Of a stretch of 64,000 nt of DNA, positions 1 through 13,353 are shown one piece after another; within the stretch, counting starts at the first letter, position 1; each line of letters opens with the position of its first letter. The notes below the pieces were generated by a model. That model saw only the letters and a list, made by a program, of their open reading frames with translations. It was not told where the DNA came from and did no database searches. The DNA comes from Spisula solida. Its lineage: Eukaryota; Mollusca; Bivalvia; Venerida; Mactridae. Location: the NCBI GenBank assembly GCA_947247005.1, contig OX365956.1, forward strand, positions 11,180,089 to 11,244,088, written 5' to 3'. The translations under genes were made by a program, and so were the position numbers.

Positions 1-706
1 TCATTGTGACAGAGCCGGTAGTTAGGGCTGACTTTTCGCATACTAGTATCTCATTCCACGTAGTTTTTGTCTTAAACGGTAAGTGCCGTCATGTTAGCAA
101 CCGGATCATCTTGGCTATATTTGTTTTAAAAACTATAATTCCACAATTGTGAAACATCGACTTTTTCCTTAGACTGGTTCCCGTTCGCATATTTTGTGAC
201 GTTGGTCATAATCGGACAGATGTATCAATCAGTCTACTATGTTCGCTTTCTCTGGTAAAAATACTCTATTGCAATGCATAAAGCCCGAGGTGATCAGAGC
301 ATACCGATATTGAGATCCATTGAAATCGCGTTTCCGATTTGTGAAAATGTCGACGGTGAAGATTTTACACGATGATTATATGACAGAAATTACATGAACA
401 TTGTCGTCTGGAAATGATTTTTATGAAAAAAGAGAAACAACGATTATCAACGATTTTATCTGAACATACGCTTTGTGGGATAGAATCGATAAACAAATTC
501 ACATTAAACGAGAGACAGTAAAATATAACTGAGAAATATTCTGATGATATTGAAGTCTTTGTCCCTTAAATAAAGTTTATAGCTGTATTGGTGTCAGGCG
601 TCCCCCCAAAAAAATATTTTGGTTATCTAATTAACATGGCCAATTTAATATCATAATGGTTATTTCATTACGTGTCCGCAGTATTTCATTATATAACGCT
701 AGTTAA

Positions 707-766
707 ATGTTGTATGTTCAACTAAGCGCAACTTACCATGACGCGATACATTGTATTGTTCAGCGG
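707..766 (+). CDS. Candidate first coding exon of the TNF ligand (very tentative)
   Basis: An ATG at 707 opens 20 codons that end at a good splice donor, CAGCGG|gtaaga, in phase 0. That is the phase the 14929 exon needs at its 5' side, so the two would join in frame and lengthen the cytoplasmic tail. Against it: the ATG context is weak (T at -3), the encoded residues show no family signature, and the TATA-like stretch at 689-697 is too close to the ATG to direct this start. The true first exon may equally lie outside the window. Confidence 0.15.
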
Positions 767-1249
767 GTAAGACCCGCATCTGTCTTCATTGATCGTAATT
801 TAAAAAAAAATACAAAACAACATAAAAATAGACCTGTGATGATCAATATCAGTAGTTTAATCAATATACGTGCAGACGACAATCAGGTAACAGTTGATGG
901 CACGTGCCGCGTTTTCTCCGAAATGTAACATGTTTTCACGACTAACAGATGTTGAACAAATTCGCACTTTGTACGCTTTCTTAGAACAAAAACGCTGTTT
1001 ACAATTTTTATATCGCTGTACAAACTTGTGATGTTTTGTCTCATCAACCGTATTTATGTGGTACTTACTGAGTTGATGTTGTTTTGTGTGCACACGTTAC
1101 GATCAACATTTGTTCCCGTGCTTGTTGTTATACACCTGTTGTTTCCCGTGAATTACGTGGTGCTTTTCTTGTATATTTCTGTGCTAAACATGAAGAATTC
1201 ATGTGAAAATTGTGAATTATTGTAATAAGTCTATGTTAACTGACATTAA

Positions 1250-1385
1250 TAAGGCAACAAATACTAACAGCATAGCAGCGACAGAACCAACAACAGCAAC
1301 AGCCAACAAACGATACCAAAACAACAACATAAGCTGTTACAACAAAACAACATTGACAAAAAAACAACAGTCAAAACAATTACAT
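1250..1385 (+). repeat. CAA-rich low-complexity tract
   Basis: About 135 bases of imperfect CAA/ACA triplets, such as accaacaacagcaacagcc, broken by other sequence. The strand asymmetry (A and C on the plus strand) suggests a decayed trinucleotide repeat. The short open frame across it is a by-product of composition. Confidence 0.6.
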
Positions 1386-4098
1386 TAACATTTAAAATTC
1401 ACTTGAATCATGTCGAGAACACTCCGTCGAAAACCAGTTTATATACTAAATACTTTGAATAAGTATTATTTCAACCGTAAAACGTCTGTAATATTAATGA
1501 TGTATTGTCTGCGAATTACTCATAATATCTTACTGTCGCCATCTGGTGACATTTTTACTGAACAAAAACCGGTTTTGTTATAAACAATATCTATTATTAT
1601 GAATATTTTACATATATTATATGAGATATCTGATAAATAGTAAAAATACAAATTACAAAATTTCGGGTGATCCGTCAACATTTTGGGGTTTCAAAATGAA
1701 TAATTCTTTTTGGTGAAATTGCGTAATTCTCATAATTTGTCATTTTCAAATAAACTTTTTTTCTAATTCATCTTTATAATTACTGTTTTGAGTTTTTTTG
1801 AGGATGATGAAATATATAAATTTATACGAGAAAATTATACGAAAATGCTAGGATATTATAATGTAGTGGGTTTACATTTCCTCAATTTAGGGAATCGGAT
1901 TTCAGCTGCGTAACTTGACAATCTCGCATCAGTGACTTACTGTATAATGGTGATTATTCGAGGGGTGGTTAATGTTCGTTTGTTTCGTTATGAAGATACT
2001 TGGATAGTGGCATGGGTAGTGAACTTGGTACGGTGTCAGCATAATGTTACTGTCGAGTAGTATCTTTATACTGGAAGTATGTTAGTCTGGCTACCCGACT
2101 AGATAATATTTTGTCAATTAATTATCATAACTTTATTTTCAATTTTAGCTAGATTTTATTTTGGGCTTGATTTTCTCCTATGTTCGAGGGTGCAAAGGGA
2201 AATAATTTCATGAAAAAGAGAAGAGTGATGAGTTGTCTCCTTTAATTAACATAAGGTCTGCATAGATAGACTAGAAGTATGTTGACGGTACTAGAATAAA
2301 ATAAAGACGTTACTTCCTAGGACTTCAACGTGGGTTATGCCAGAATTACGTAGATTGTTGTCATTAACCTTCATACTATCTGCAAGGGAAACCGATCTTT
2401 TTTGTGACATCCCTCGTAACTTACATTATACTTCTAACAATTGAATTTATATACATGTAATACCAATAAGTATTTATAACCAACAAACCATTGTATATTT
2501 GTATTTTCGATGAGTCATGTTTCCTTGATTTATCTAATACATGTATATAATATTGTTGTACTATGTTTCGGGGAATGTCATGTGGAGATAATTGACCTTT
2601 CGGTCGTACTTACCCTCTCCACATTGTATAGTCAGGACGTGATACTAGTACTTGTGACTTGAGTAGTTGAGTAAATATCTATATTGTTTACAAGTAGTTT
2701 GTTTGAGTACTTATATTTTTCTATCAACATTATTAATAGAGTTCCGCTTGTCTATGCATGAATAAAAACGTTATGTATGTATGTATAGTAAACACAATTA
2801 AAACCATGGTCCGTGAGAAATAAAGAAGTATAATTAGTCTATTTCACAATAGATGACAATTAAAATGGTCAGCAAGACTTAACAAAAATTGTTATCATTG
2901 ACGATTTTTTTCATGTGTTAATTAAATGATTGCGCCTAGCTCATAGCTGTGCGCTCACCGTTTTGGTCCAAATTACATTTTTTGTATCGCAGGCGCCTTT
3001 TTAATGGTGTGAAGTATTGTTTATATGCAGTATAATATATTAGTCATCCGTGGGGATGAATAAAATAAATTAATCTGATTCTAACACCATGTTTATCTGA
3101 CTGATGACACGTCAGTAAGTCAAAATATATGTAAATGAGTATACAATCTAACATATCTAGATATATAATCTCATATAATGCGAACATTACAGATGTAATG
3201 CAGATAATGCAGAAACTATATATTGCCGAAATTCATGTTGGAGATGACTATAGTTCATCTAGGGAACGTATGCCCGGTGTGCCGTTGGGTGTCGCTAGGC
3301 CATTTCGACATGACGCGGTTGAATCATTTGCCTGTGGATTTGGGAACTTTCCTCGGACATTTATATTAATTACAAAATGGTTCGTTCAACCTACTTTTGA
3401 GTGGGGTGCGGGTTACCCTGATAAGTTGAGCTACGACAGTTATGTATACAGTTCATTAACTTTTTAAAATTACGAATAATTTCAAAATAGTTCTATTGGG
3501 TCACTTGTATATAGAATTCTTATATATCCTACATCCAAATATCGCTAGATTTCGGTACCGAACGATCGGTGTATGGCATACATACATACACACACTTCTA
3601 TACGTCTGAACAATTGTGTACCGTTGTCCTGTTTTGCGACTCTTCGACATGTCTATGCTTAATTTTCAATATTATTTAAAATATAAACAGACCTCATATT
3701 TATGTATATAACGTAGTATGATAAATAACGTAAAGTTGTATTCAGATCCTTCAATACTGTCTTATTCATGTACTCGTATAGACAGTATTCAAATGAAGAT
3801 CGAATGTCGTGGGTTGAGTTCACGCTTCATTAGTCTCACTCAGGTTACGTTGTACACTCGACTGTCATCTTACAGTCGTGTCCTGTAATTTGCGTGTCTT
3901 TACTCGATTGATTGTGATTGATTTTTCGAGATATTTTATAGCATACTTTCTTTATATTGATGTACACTTGGTCGTCGTTAAGGTAAAACTATGTTGAGGT
4001 GACACGGGGTGAACATTTGTCCTACAAATCCTAATTACTGGTATTCGGCTTTCGGTTTGTGTGCATTTAATCATCAACATTTTTCACAAACGTTTTCG

Positions 4099-4425
4099 TC
4101 ATCATCACCACCACCACAATTATCATCATTATTACATGTATCATAACCACCATCATCATCATCGCCGTCATAATAACGATCATCATCGCCGTCATAATAA
4201 CGATCATCATCGCCGCCATCGTTATCGTGGTCGTGCGCCATTGTCGCCGTCGTGCCCCGCCATCATCATCATTATCACCATCGCTATCTTCATCATGATG
4301 ATGATCAACATCATCGTCGTATTCGTCATCGTGCTCTACCGCCGCCGCCATCATCATCATCATCACCACCACCTACATCATTATCATCGTCACCATCATT
4401 ATCACCATCATCGTCATTGATCTTT
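4099..4425 (+). repeat. Imperfect (CAT/CAC/CGC)n trinucleotide tract
   Basis: Roughly 330 bases of CAT, CAC and CGC triplets with local duplications, for example the repeated block around 4161-4215 reading catcatcgccgtcataataa. Frame-independent triplets give histidine-rich frames on the plus strand and methionine/aspartate-rich frames on the minus strand. These are low-complexity shadows, not proteins: no splice sites or non-repetitive coding flank them. Confidence 0.85.
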
Positions 4426-7400
4426 TGGGCATGATGTTAGATTCATTATACAGTTTGTACTTGTATCACATAAAACATCCACTTCCATTGTCACCATCTA
4501 CTGTCCTGTCAGTATATTTATATTTCACAATTCTCATTTCTCTAGTGTCATAAATTACAATATATGGTCTATAACGAGATGTAATTTCTCATTGTGCCTC
4601 TATAAACTTGCAAGAATAGGATGGATGAATAATTCATTGTTATTAATAAAATGTCGACATGTGTTGAATTCCACTTATTGAGTATTTCTGTAGAAAGTGT
4701 ATAGATAATTCCCCCAATGTCTTCAAATGAAATAAAACATTGTTATATGATTTGATTTATGTTTTCATGCTCGTATATATATCAATGTTTCACTTGGAAA
4801 ATACGGGGGTTTTCACAAGAGAGAACATTTAAATTGTATCGACGATTTTGGCATGTATTTGTACTGGAATATTAAGCATAAAATGAATTGTTAGATTTTT
4901 ACAGACTATTCATGATGTTAAAATAGATCAAATAATGTATGTGACAAGGTAATTGTATGTCTGGGTTGCCTCGTTATGGTCATACTATTTACGAGAAATT
5001 ATTTTTATTTTGGGAGCAAAGTGCCATCGACCAGCGTTCTAACATGTATCAATAGCATGTCATTAGTCCAAATATACAAATTTATTTTAGATCTATTATA
5101 AAAACAAGTTATTACTATGTTAAGCATTATATACACTTCATTCCTGATGTTACCTACCGACCTACTGTCTTAATTCCCTCTTTGGTTTGACCCGGCCAAT
5201 GATAAAACTCGGGACCTCTGGTACCCTAAGCACACACCACCCTGCCACCAATGCATAGGAACGAAACTCAGGCGTACTGGACGGACCTAGTATGAGATTA
5301 TACAGACATGGACAACTTTAACGAGTTCGTACTTTGTAGTCAACATTGAGTTGCCGAGTCTTCAACGATTTACAAAATTTCGTACGCTACTCGTTTGAGT
5401 CTTTGATGTTTGTACTAAAACCATACAAGTGTGCCTAATTTAACTGGTACGGAGCTCGTAGGGTAATTGTGACCAAGTCACGTTATGTCGATGTGGCCTC
5501 TTATATACCGAGCGCCAAGCAAGGTGGTTATACAAGATTTTAAGTATTACTTTATCGACTTTGATATGTATTCGTGGCTTGGTCGGGAGCGAACAACACA
5601 ACCGACTGGAATTCAAACACAACATAACATGTACTGGATTGTCGGGATAGTAGAGGTTTGTAGTGTACACGAACAAAACATGTCTTTATACTTAATAATG
5701 ACAGTGTTTATTGATACCATTTAGAAACCTTGCAAAATGAACTGTTTTTGTCAATTTAGTTACAAATAATATTCATATGGTGTGATGTTTTCTTGAGAAG
5801 TCTTTGTAGTCAATGTCATTTAAATTTCTCTAAGAGAAAATCGGCGTCTGATTCCACATTTATTTGATTTATGTTAGTAATAATGGCACGCTTTATTTAT
5901 AGGTTTAGATGACTTGTAAATATAATAATGTAGTATTTATATAAAAGTCTGCTTTGCAATTATTTCTTAGAAGTGTCAGGTCCGCAATAAAAAAACATCT
6001 TGCAAAACTAGAAATTCTAAGAAATAATCATCGGTGTCTTTTAAACGCTGTCTTGTAGGGAATATTGAGTCTATATTACGCAGGCGCTCTGTGGAGTGCC
6101 GATAGTTTAGGAGAAGTGGTATGCAATTTAGAAATTGACACACATCAGAGTCGATAGTCTGTCATTGTTCCCAGAAAATACTTTGCTGTCGATAGATAGT
6201 GTTTTGTCGTTGTTATATGCTGTCAGTGAAATGATTTACGAGTTTAGAAATGCAGAAATCGAGACCAAAGGACGCGTGTACTGAATACAGAACATGAGCT
6301 GATGAAGTACTCCCGATAACTTAATACAAGTCGACATATGTTCCACCATCATATCTGTCAAGATTATTATTTTCTTATATTTGCTTGGCTGTACACAATC
6401 ATCAGCGGGAGTGATCAATGAAATAAAAATCATTGCTGAACAAACTATGATAATCGCTTGGTGATTAATACACCAGGGTACGGGCGATGTTTACGTCTTT
6501 TATAATTCTTTCCAGGTGATGTTTCTCCGATGATAGTTGATTTTTGTATGTGTTCTGTTAGTAGTTTTACGCTACGTACTCGTAAACATTTCATGTTGTG
6601 CTAATAGAAACGCAGGTAAATGATTTACCCTTCGCGATATGATTTTTTACGTATTGATATAAGTGCTGAATTATGACGGAATGTCACGGAATGTGACGAA
6701 CTGTTTACGGAATCTGTCGAAAATGACCAGGTTGACATGATATATTGAATGCATGATAATGCGCGAGTTATATCGGTATGCTAGTAACCATGATCCATTT
6801 GATGGAGAATTCTACGGAAATACGCTCATACTTCGGTTGCTATGGCTTTTTACTACGTTCTGTCGCCATAGTTTGTGTTTATAGTACATTTTTACCCCTG
6901 CTTCTGTCAGCTTGACATTTGTGTATGCCAGTAACTATAAATGAAGCAATCAATTGGCAGTACAGTAAAAATTACCAGTACAGTTACCGTGCGTATTGTG
7001 ACATACATGGGCCGGTGTACGTGTCACGTGATATACTTTTTTGTTTGATCGGGTTTTTGTATTACATGTGTATACGAAATGTACTTTTGTGAATATTATT
7101 ATGTGAGCCTGTTCCTTTATAAATGAAAATCTGAGAGAATGCACCATTCAGAATACAATCTATGAGCGTGTACCTTTGAAGTTACTCATCCCGGTGCCGC
7201 GTGCGAGGTGTTAAATGAAAGGTAACTTCATTTAGACTTCTTCCTTTTATGTACGTGTTAGTTATATTAACGTCATTTTGCCAGTAAAAGTGGAATTTAC
7301 TCGAGTATTTCTTGATTGGATGCTACAAAGAGACCTCTTAATTGAACCTAAAGGAGGTGTAATAAAACATAATGAGTATTGTCTTGTCAATAATACGCTG

Positions 7401-8894
7401 CAGCTATTTTGCTCTGCTGGACAAATCGACTCGATTAATTATTCAGAACATAAGACGTTATAATATCGAACTGAATCAAACGCAGCTATACGGAAGTCAT
7501 ATTTGTTTAGTAGAAACAAAATTCTTCAGCTGTTGACATTAGCGCCGAAACCGATAATCATAGAAATAATCGAAAATCTAAACGAGAATAAATAAAGCAG
7601 AGATGTATTTGAGTGTCCGGAAATGCCGGTCGATGTTTAGTCAACAAAATGTCCACCGTGTGATGGCAATGATCACTTAGAGCGAGGACGCCATCATGGT
7701 TATTTTAATATGTGTCTGATGAGATAACTCAATATTTCCATTAAAACCATTAGTCGTTGTTTCTGTGTGATAAGGGTATTGTTGAACTACACAATCAATG
7801 AGTGCCTAGGTCGACTGTCGCCATTAAATGAAATCAATGTAGCCAGCAATGGATCTACGAATTGGTATTTCCGGGTTGTTGAATTGAATGAAACAACGTA
7901 CAGATCATGTCTGGATAAATCTATACATGTATCTAAAATATAAATCAAATAAAACTCATCTTTGTTTTGTCGTGTAGTATTCTTTAATTTCTCATCTGTA
8001 TTACTGACAGACTGGTAGGCTTAAAGCACGGACTCCAAGGCCGATACCAAAGTCCTTAAAATGATAATACTGGAACATGTGTATAGCCTCTTTGCTACAA
8101 GAGATGCACCCGATGTACAAACGTCGTTCCATGACATTATAGCCTCTATGCGACAGTAATACTCTGAACGCGAACGTTTAGACATTCTCGATTTGATTAA
8201 AAGTAGATTAACCTAAGTAAGACGTATGGGACACCCCGAGTACGCACTGTGAACTCCTGGCTGGTGGCTGCAAGAACATGTTTATGTATTTAGTATGTGC
8301 TATGTTACATGTACAAACATGTATATTTTAAAACCGGTTTGTGACTATATGCAGTATTCAGAGGTCATAATCCGAAACTATGTGCGTATCTACATTTGTA
8401 TCTATGATGATATTGTTTATAATTTAATGCCTGTCTGGCTTGGTACGTGTGTAACTAAATTGTATGATATATTTCACTGTTGGTATAGAATCAATGTTCA
8501 GACTAGAGACTTGGCTGTTGAACACGCCTTATTGTTTCGTCCAGACTACGTATTGACCGAAATTTGACTAGTATTTCTTGTATATTAACTACACTATTAC
8601 ATGGACGATAAAATAGACACGTTTGATTTCTCCAGCTTGCTTTCAGAACAGTTTAATACATTTTAACTTAATAACGACTATTGTCTTCAGGCTTTTGGGC
8701 CGACACTAAATGTATGCTTTAATCCAATGGTATGTGATTGTCCTTTATCATGAATCTTTGAAAGCCTGAAATTAGGTAACTGCTTGTTCGCCCGGCGTAA
8801 GGACGGCGTGACTGGATAGGCTTCATATGACTGACGTACTGTTAACCAGTGGGACTTCAATATATTATACAATTACTGGAGGCTGCAGCTTCAA

Positions 8895-9000
8895 CAGCCA
8901 TCTTGCTTATGGTGGTAGAGTGATGGACTGTAGCCCGGAAGGTCTTAGTTAGATTCCTGATTACTAGTAATGTTTTCCGTGACAATTGAATAAGTTGTCT
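8895..9000 (+). mobile_element. Decayed tRNA-type SINE
   Basis: The segment has a tRNA-like head (ATGGTGGTAGAGTGATGGAC resembles a Pol III A box), a degraded B-box region (GTTAGATTCCTG) about 50 bases later, then a tail with TTTTCCGTGACAATTGAATA. The tail resembles those of the copies near 31.8 and 49.6 kb, so I group them. Decay is heavy and the ends are approximate. Confidence 0.4.
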
Positions 9001-10029
9001 ATAGCTTTCGGAAGAGCAAGTAAGTACTGGTTGGTCATCAATTCAAGGTAAATAAGCGTGACACATGAGTGTTTGTAACCGGAATAATGTTAAAATAAGG
9101 AGATTGAGGACCTTTAACCAAAGCAGATGGAGTGAATAGAACTTCCTTTAACATAAATAACGTAAGTTTACGTGTCATGTTACCATGGCGATGCAGGAGG
9201 CCAATGATCTACATGCAAGTAATCTACACAATGTACACCTTAACACTCGTCTGCCTCACTTCTAAGCGTTATATATAACACCCTGGCACTAGAATGATGA
9301 TTCAACTATAAATTTAATCTTGACTTCAAATAATTCTGAGCCCAGCAACAACTACAAGTAATACACGAAAGTGTACACGAAAGTGTCTAATGAAACGAAA
9401 AGAAGTTCTAATCAATCCAATGACGTGCAATGAACCGAACGATGTGGTAATTTCAAGAACTAGCTAACGAACACGATTATTCAGGACCTACAATAATACA
9501 GCAACCATTGGATAATGGATAATATAGCTGTTCATCATAAGAAGCAACAAAATTCTTAAGCAAGGCAGAACAAGACAGAACAAGACCATGGGCTCGTATA
9601 AGAGTATTGAGTATAATAACTGTTGATGTGTATATACATCCAAACTTGTAAATAACTGTCAATTATGCTGAATGTGAGACGTAGAAAATGCAATTCATTA
9701 TCTGAAAGATCTTTGTTGTCAATTATATGAAACAACTTGTCCGTCTTATCTGCTATATAACGTGGCCGCTGTATCTATTGGTAGAATTATATTCGTTTTC
9801 TCCATGAAAGCGATTCAAGGCACCATAATTTACACTTTTCACATATTTAGGTTTTAAATGCAACTCACAGACGCTCTGTCTATTTCTTCCAGGCATCTGT
9901 TCCAGGAAGACTGTGTATACTTGGGATATAAATAACAAGTAAACGGTTTGAAAATGTACTTATGCGACTTAATTGTGCAATCATCAGGAAGTATATTCTA
10001 TATTTGTGTCGTACCAACGATAGATGAAG

Positions 10030-10345
10030 ACACTGTGTCTCTTCTCGTTACAACGACATTCGATATAACATAATATTTTTCGAACAATAATATTCCGAAA
10101 ATGTCTAATTTTCATATCGTCTTATTGTTGTAATTCGAAATAACGACATGCTAAATATTATGCAATATAACGATTTATTTAATATAACGACACATTCTGT
10201 ATAACGAAAGATTCAATATTACGACACATTCAATATTACGACACATTCCATATTTGATGGCTTATTCAAAATAACGACGTTTTCAATTTAATGACTTGGT
10301 CAAACAAGCATAACGTTTTCGGAATATAACGACATTTGCAATTCG
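10030..10345. repeat. Degenerate AT-rich minisatellite with AACGAC core
   Basis: A run of about 15 diverged units built on ATATAACGACACATTC, clearest at 10140-10260 where AATATTACGACACATTC occurs in tandem. Spacing is roughly 16-20 bases and irregular. It has no sustained open frame. Confidence 0.65.
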
Positions 10346-12026
10346 TACTACATGTATTAGTATTAGGGTCGTTATATATTCCAAACATAACACATTACTG
10401 AAACTTAATAATAATTGTATTTTCTTGTTAAAGGTTAGGATCACACTAGGATGTGTGTGTGGTACCTTCGATAACTTATATCTGGTCATACACACCATAT
10501 TATCACCATACTATCATGTATGGACGAGATATCCTATCTCATTATTAGATATGAGGTTATCAATCGCTCGTGCATCACTTCCTCCTGTAGCTCGATGTGA
10601 CTGACACGTGCTATCGTGCTAGAACACAGAACATCACCGCTTGATCTAATGTTATCGTTTTAGCAAAACTGTTGGATTCCGAGAATTTTAACAGACGGTT
10701 TAAATCAATAGTGAATATAATACTTTTATAATCGAGCTGTAAAAAAATCGAAAAAATACGACTTACTACTGAGTAGTATTATTTTGCCATAAATTACGTA
10801 AACATACGTATTTCGCCTAATCTGTGATTTTAAAAAGCGATTTTGTTGATCGTTTATACCATATCAGGGGCTTTAAAATGTTGTAATCAGTTCAGGTACG
10901 CGGATACCTACTGTGTGTTTTGGAACATTATACATTCGTACAAATTTTGATCTGAAATATCATGTGATTTAAAATACATTATACAACATGTGCCAACCAC
11001 ATTTGCAGTCATTGTTGTATATGCGTACTCCGGATTCATCTGTTTTTGAGCTCGTTTGTATTACAAAACTTTGCATTCACTGAATTCGAAATTTGAAAGA
11101 TAGATTCGTATAATTAATACGTATTTGAAACATTCACCATCTCTAATCGATAGAACATCGTTAAACGTTTCCCCAGAATCTGAGAATTCTTCTAAAACTA
11201 CATTGGCAAATGTTTCAACATACCTATGCAGTATTTACTTTTAATTTTAGCGAGAAACGCGGATGAAAGAACCTTTGGTCGATTTTCGAGTAAATGTTAT
11301 ACACACTAACTATTGTGAGTAATTGTTTTTCGTTGATTGATTTTTTTCCCAAAAAAATACACGAAATTAAATGTCTATGATGTGACGGTACATAACATAT
11401 CATAACTATTTAGGTACTTTGGTTTTGTTGAGTTATGCCGAGGAGACATTTTTTATTTCATAAAATGTTATCAATTTATGAGGAAATAAAGATACACGTT
11501 ATTATAAAACGAATAACATATGTAATATAAAGTACCATCTTTGTTCTGTGCTTGATTCATGAGAATTTCATGACTTTGTGGTAAGTGAATACACAATAAT
11601 GTATAATATATACTACATTTCATTAGTCTATCGTATTATGTACGACTGATCATATTTCCGTGGAACTTACATATAATACCATAATCCGTGATACATTAAT
11701 ATGTTCTGTTACGTATAAATCACCATCACAATGACATAGTCCAATACATGATAACATTATGTATTTTAAATCATTTCTATTTCTTAGGATCACACCTGAT
11801 GCCTAATTTGAAAGGGTCATATATTACACAACAAAGACCCCTTGTCTAGTATCGTGGGAGATTTTATTCCATTGCCATTTAAACAGGTTATTTTTGTTCA
11901 TTATTTATTATACATTCAATTACGGATTCGCGTGTATGTCATATGTGGCATAACCAAACAAGTGACTTGACTTCCTACATCAGTATAGTACCAAGAATGA
12001 TGACATCTTGGTGGGGGTACATTAAT

Positions 12027-13353
12027 CCATCTATCTCCGTATTGCTTCGTACTGTTCCGTGGTCCACCTTTCTGTAACTGCTCCGTAGTGCGTCTTAATG
12101 TTCTGTAATGCGCCTTACTATTCCGCTGTGCGTCTGTCTTGTTGAAGTTCGTCTCTGAAGTCCGTAATAATGTGTCTCACTGTAGTGCGACTTTCCCTTA
12201 GGAAGTGTGCCTTCTTGTTCCGTAATGATTCTTACAATTATATATCGATACTTGTTGCTTCGTAGTACAACTTGTTGTAACATATCGTAGTACTTGCCTT
12301 GTTGTTCCATAGTGCGTGTTTTCCTGTTCCGTAGTACTTGCCTTGCTGTTCCGTAGTGCGTGTCTTGCTGTTCCGTAGTGCGTGTCTTGCTGTTCCGTAG
12401 TGCGTACCTTGCTGTTCCGTAGTACTTGCCTTGCTGTTCCGTAGTGCGTGTCTTGCTGTTCCGTAGTGCGTACCTTGCTGTTCCGTAGTGCGTACCTTGC
12501 TGTTCCGTAGTGCGTGTCTTGCTGTTCCGTAGTGCGTGTCTTGCTGTTCCGTAGTGCGTGTCTTGCTGTTCCGTAGTGCGTGTCTTGCTGTTCCGTAGTG
12601 CGTGTCTTGCTGTTCCGTAGTACTTGCCTTGCTGTTCCGTAGTGCGTGTCTTGCTGTTCCGTAGTACTTGCCTTGCTGTTCCGTAGTGCGTGTCTTGCTG
12701 TTCCGTAGTACTTGCCTTGCAATTCCGTAGTGCGTGTCTTGCTGTTCCGTAGTGCGTGTCTTGCTGTGTCGTAGTGCGTGTCTTGCTGTACCGTAGTGCG
12801 TGTCTTGCTGTTTCGTAGTGCGTACCTTGGTGTTCCGTAGTGCGTGTCTTGCTGTTCCGTAGTGCGTGTCTTGCTACCGTGGTGCGTGTTTTGCTGTTCC
12901 GTAGTGCGTGTCTTGCTGTACCGTAGTTCGTGTCTTGCTGTTCCGTAGTGCGTACCTTGCTGTTCCGTAGTGCGTGTCTTGCTGTTCCGTAGTGCGTGTC
13001 TTGCTACCGTGGTGCGTGTTTTGCTGTTCCGTAGTGCGTGTCTTGCTGTTCCGTAGTGCGTGTCTTGCTGTTCCGTAGTACATTTTTTGCTACCGTGGTG
13101 CGTGCCTTGCTGTTCCGTAGTGCGTGTCTTGCTGTTCCATAGTACATTTATTGCTACCGTGGTGCGTGTCTTGCTGTTCCGTAGTGCCTGCCTTGCTGTT
13201 CCGTAGTACGTACCTTGCTGTTCAGTAGTACATTTCTTGCTACTGTGGTGCGTGCCTTGCTGTTCCGTAGTGCGTGTCTTGCTGTACCGTAGTTCGTACC
13301 TGGCGTACCTTGCTGTTCCGTAGTGCGCGTCTGGCTGTTCCGTAATGCGTCCA
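12027..13353. repeat. 22-bp minisatellite array, about 60 copies
   Basis: The unit is TTCCGTAGTGCGTGTCTTGC plus TG (22 bases). The centre (12320-13080) is nearly perfect and both edges are diverged. Variant units are interspersed: one has GTACTTGCCT in place of GTGCGTGTCT, one has GTGCGTACCT, and a shorter form holds CTACCGTGGTG. Variants recur in runs, which suggests multi-unit duplication blocks. Because 22 is not a multiple of 3 the array is read in all three frames with a 22-residue period, which explains the long minus-strand open frame at 12198-12722; that frame is not a gene. Confidence 0.95.

Noticed and set aside
4061..4434. Histidine-rich and aspartate-rich open frames on both strands
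   Set aside because: Products of CAT/CAC/CGC triplets; no splice sites or non-repetitive coding sequence around them.
12198..12722. 174-codon open frame on the minus strand
   Set aside because: It lies wholly within the 22-bp minisatellite and has a strict 22-residue period; the lack of stops follows from the unit sequence.
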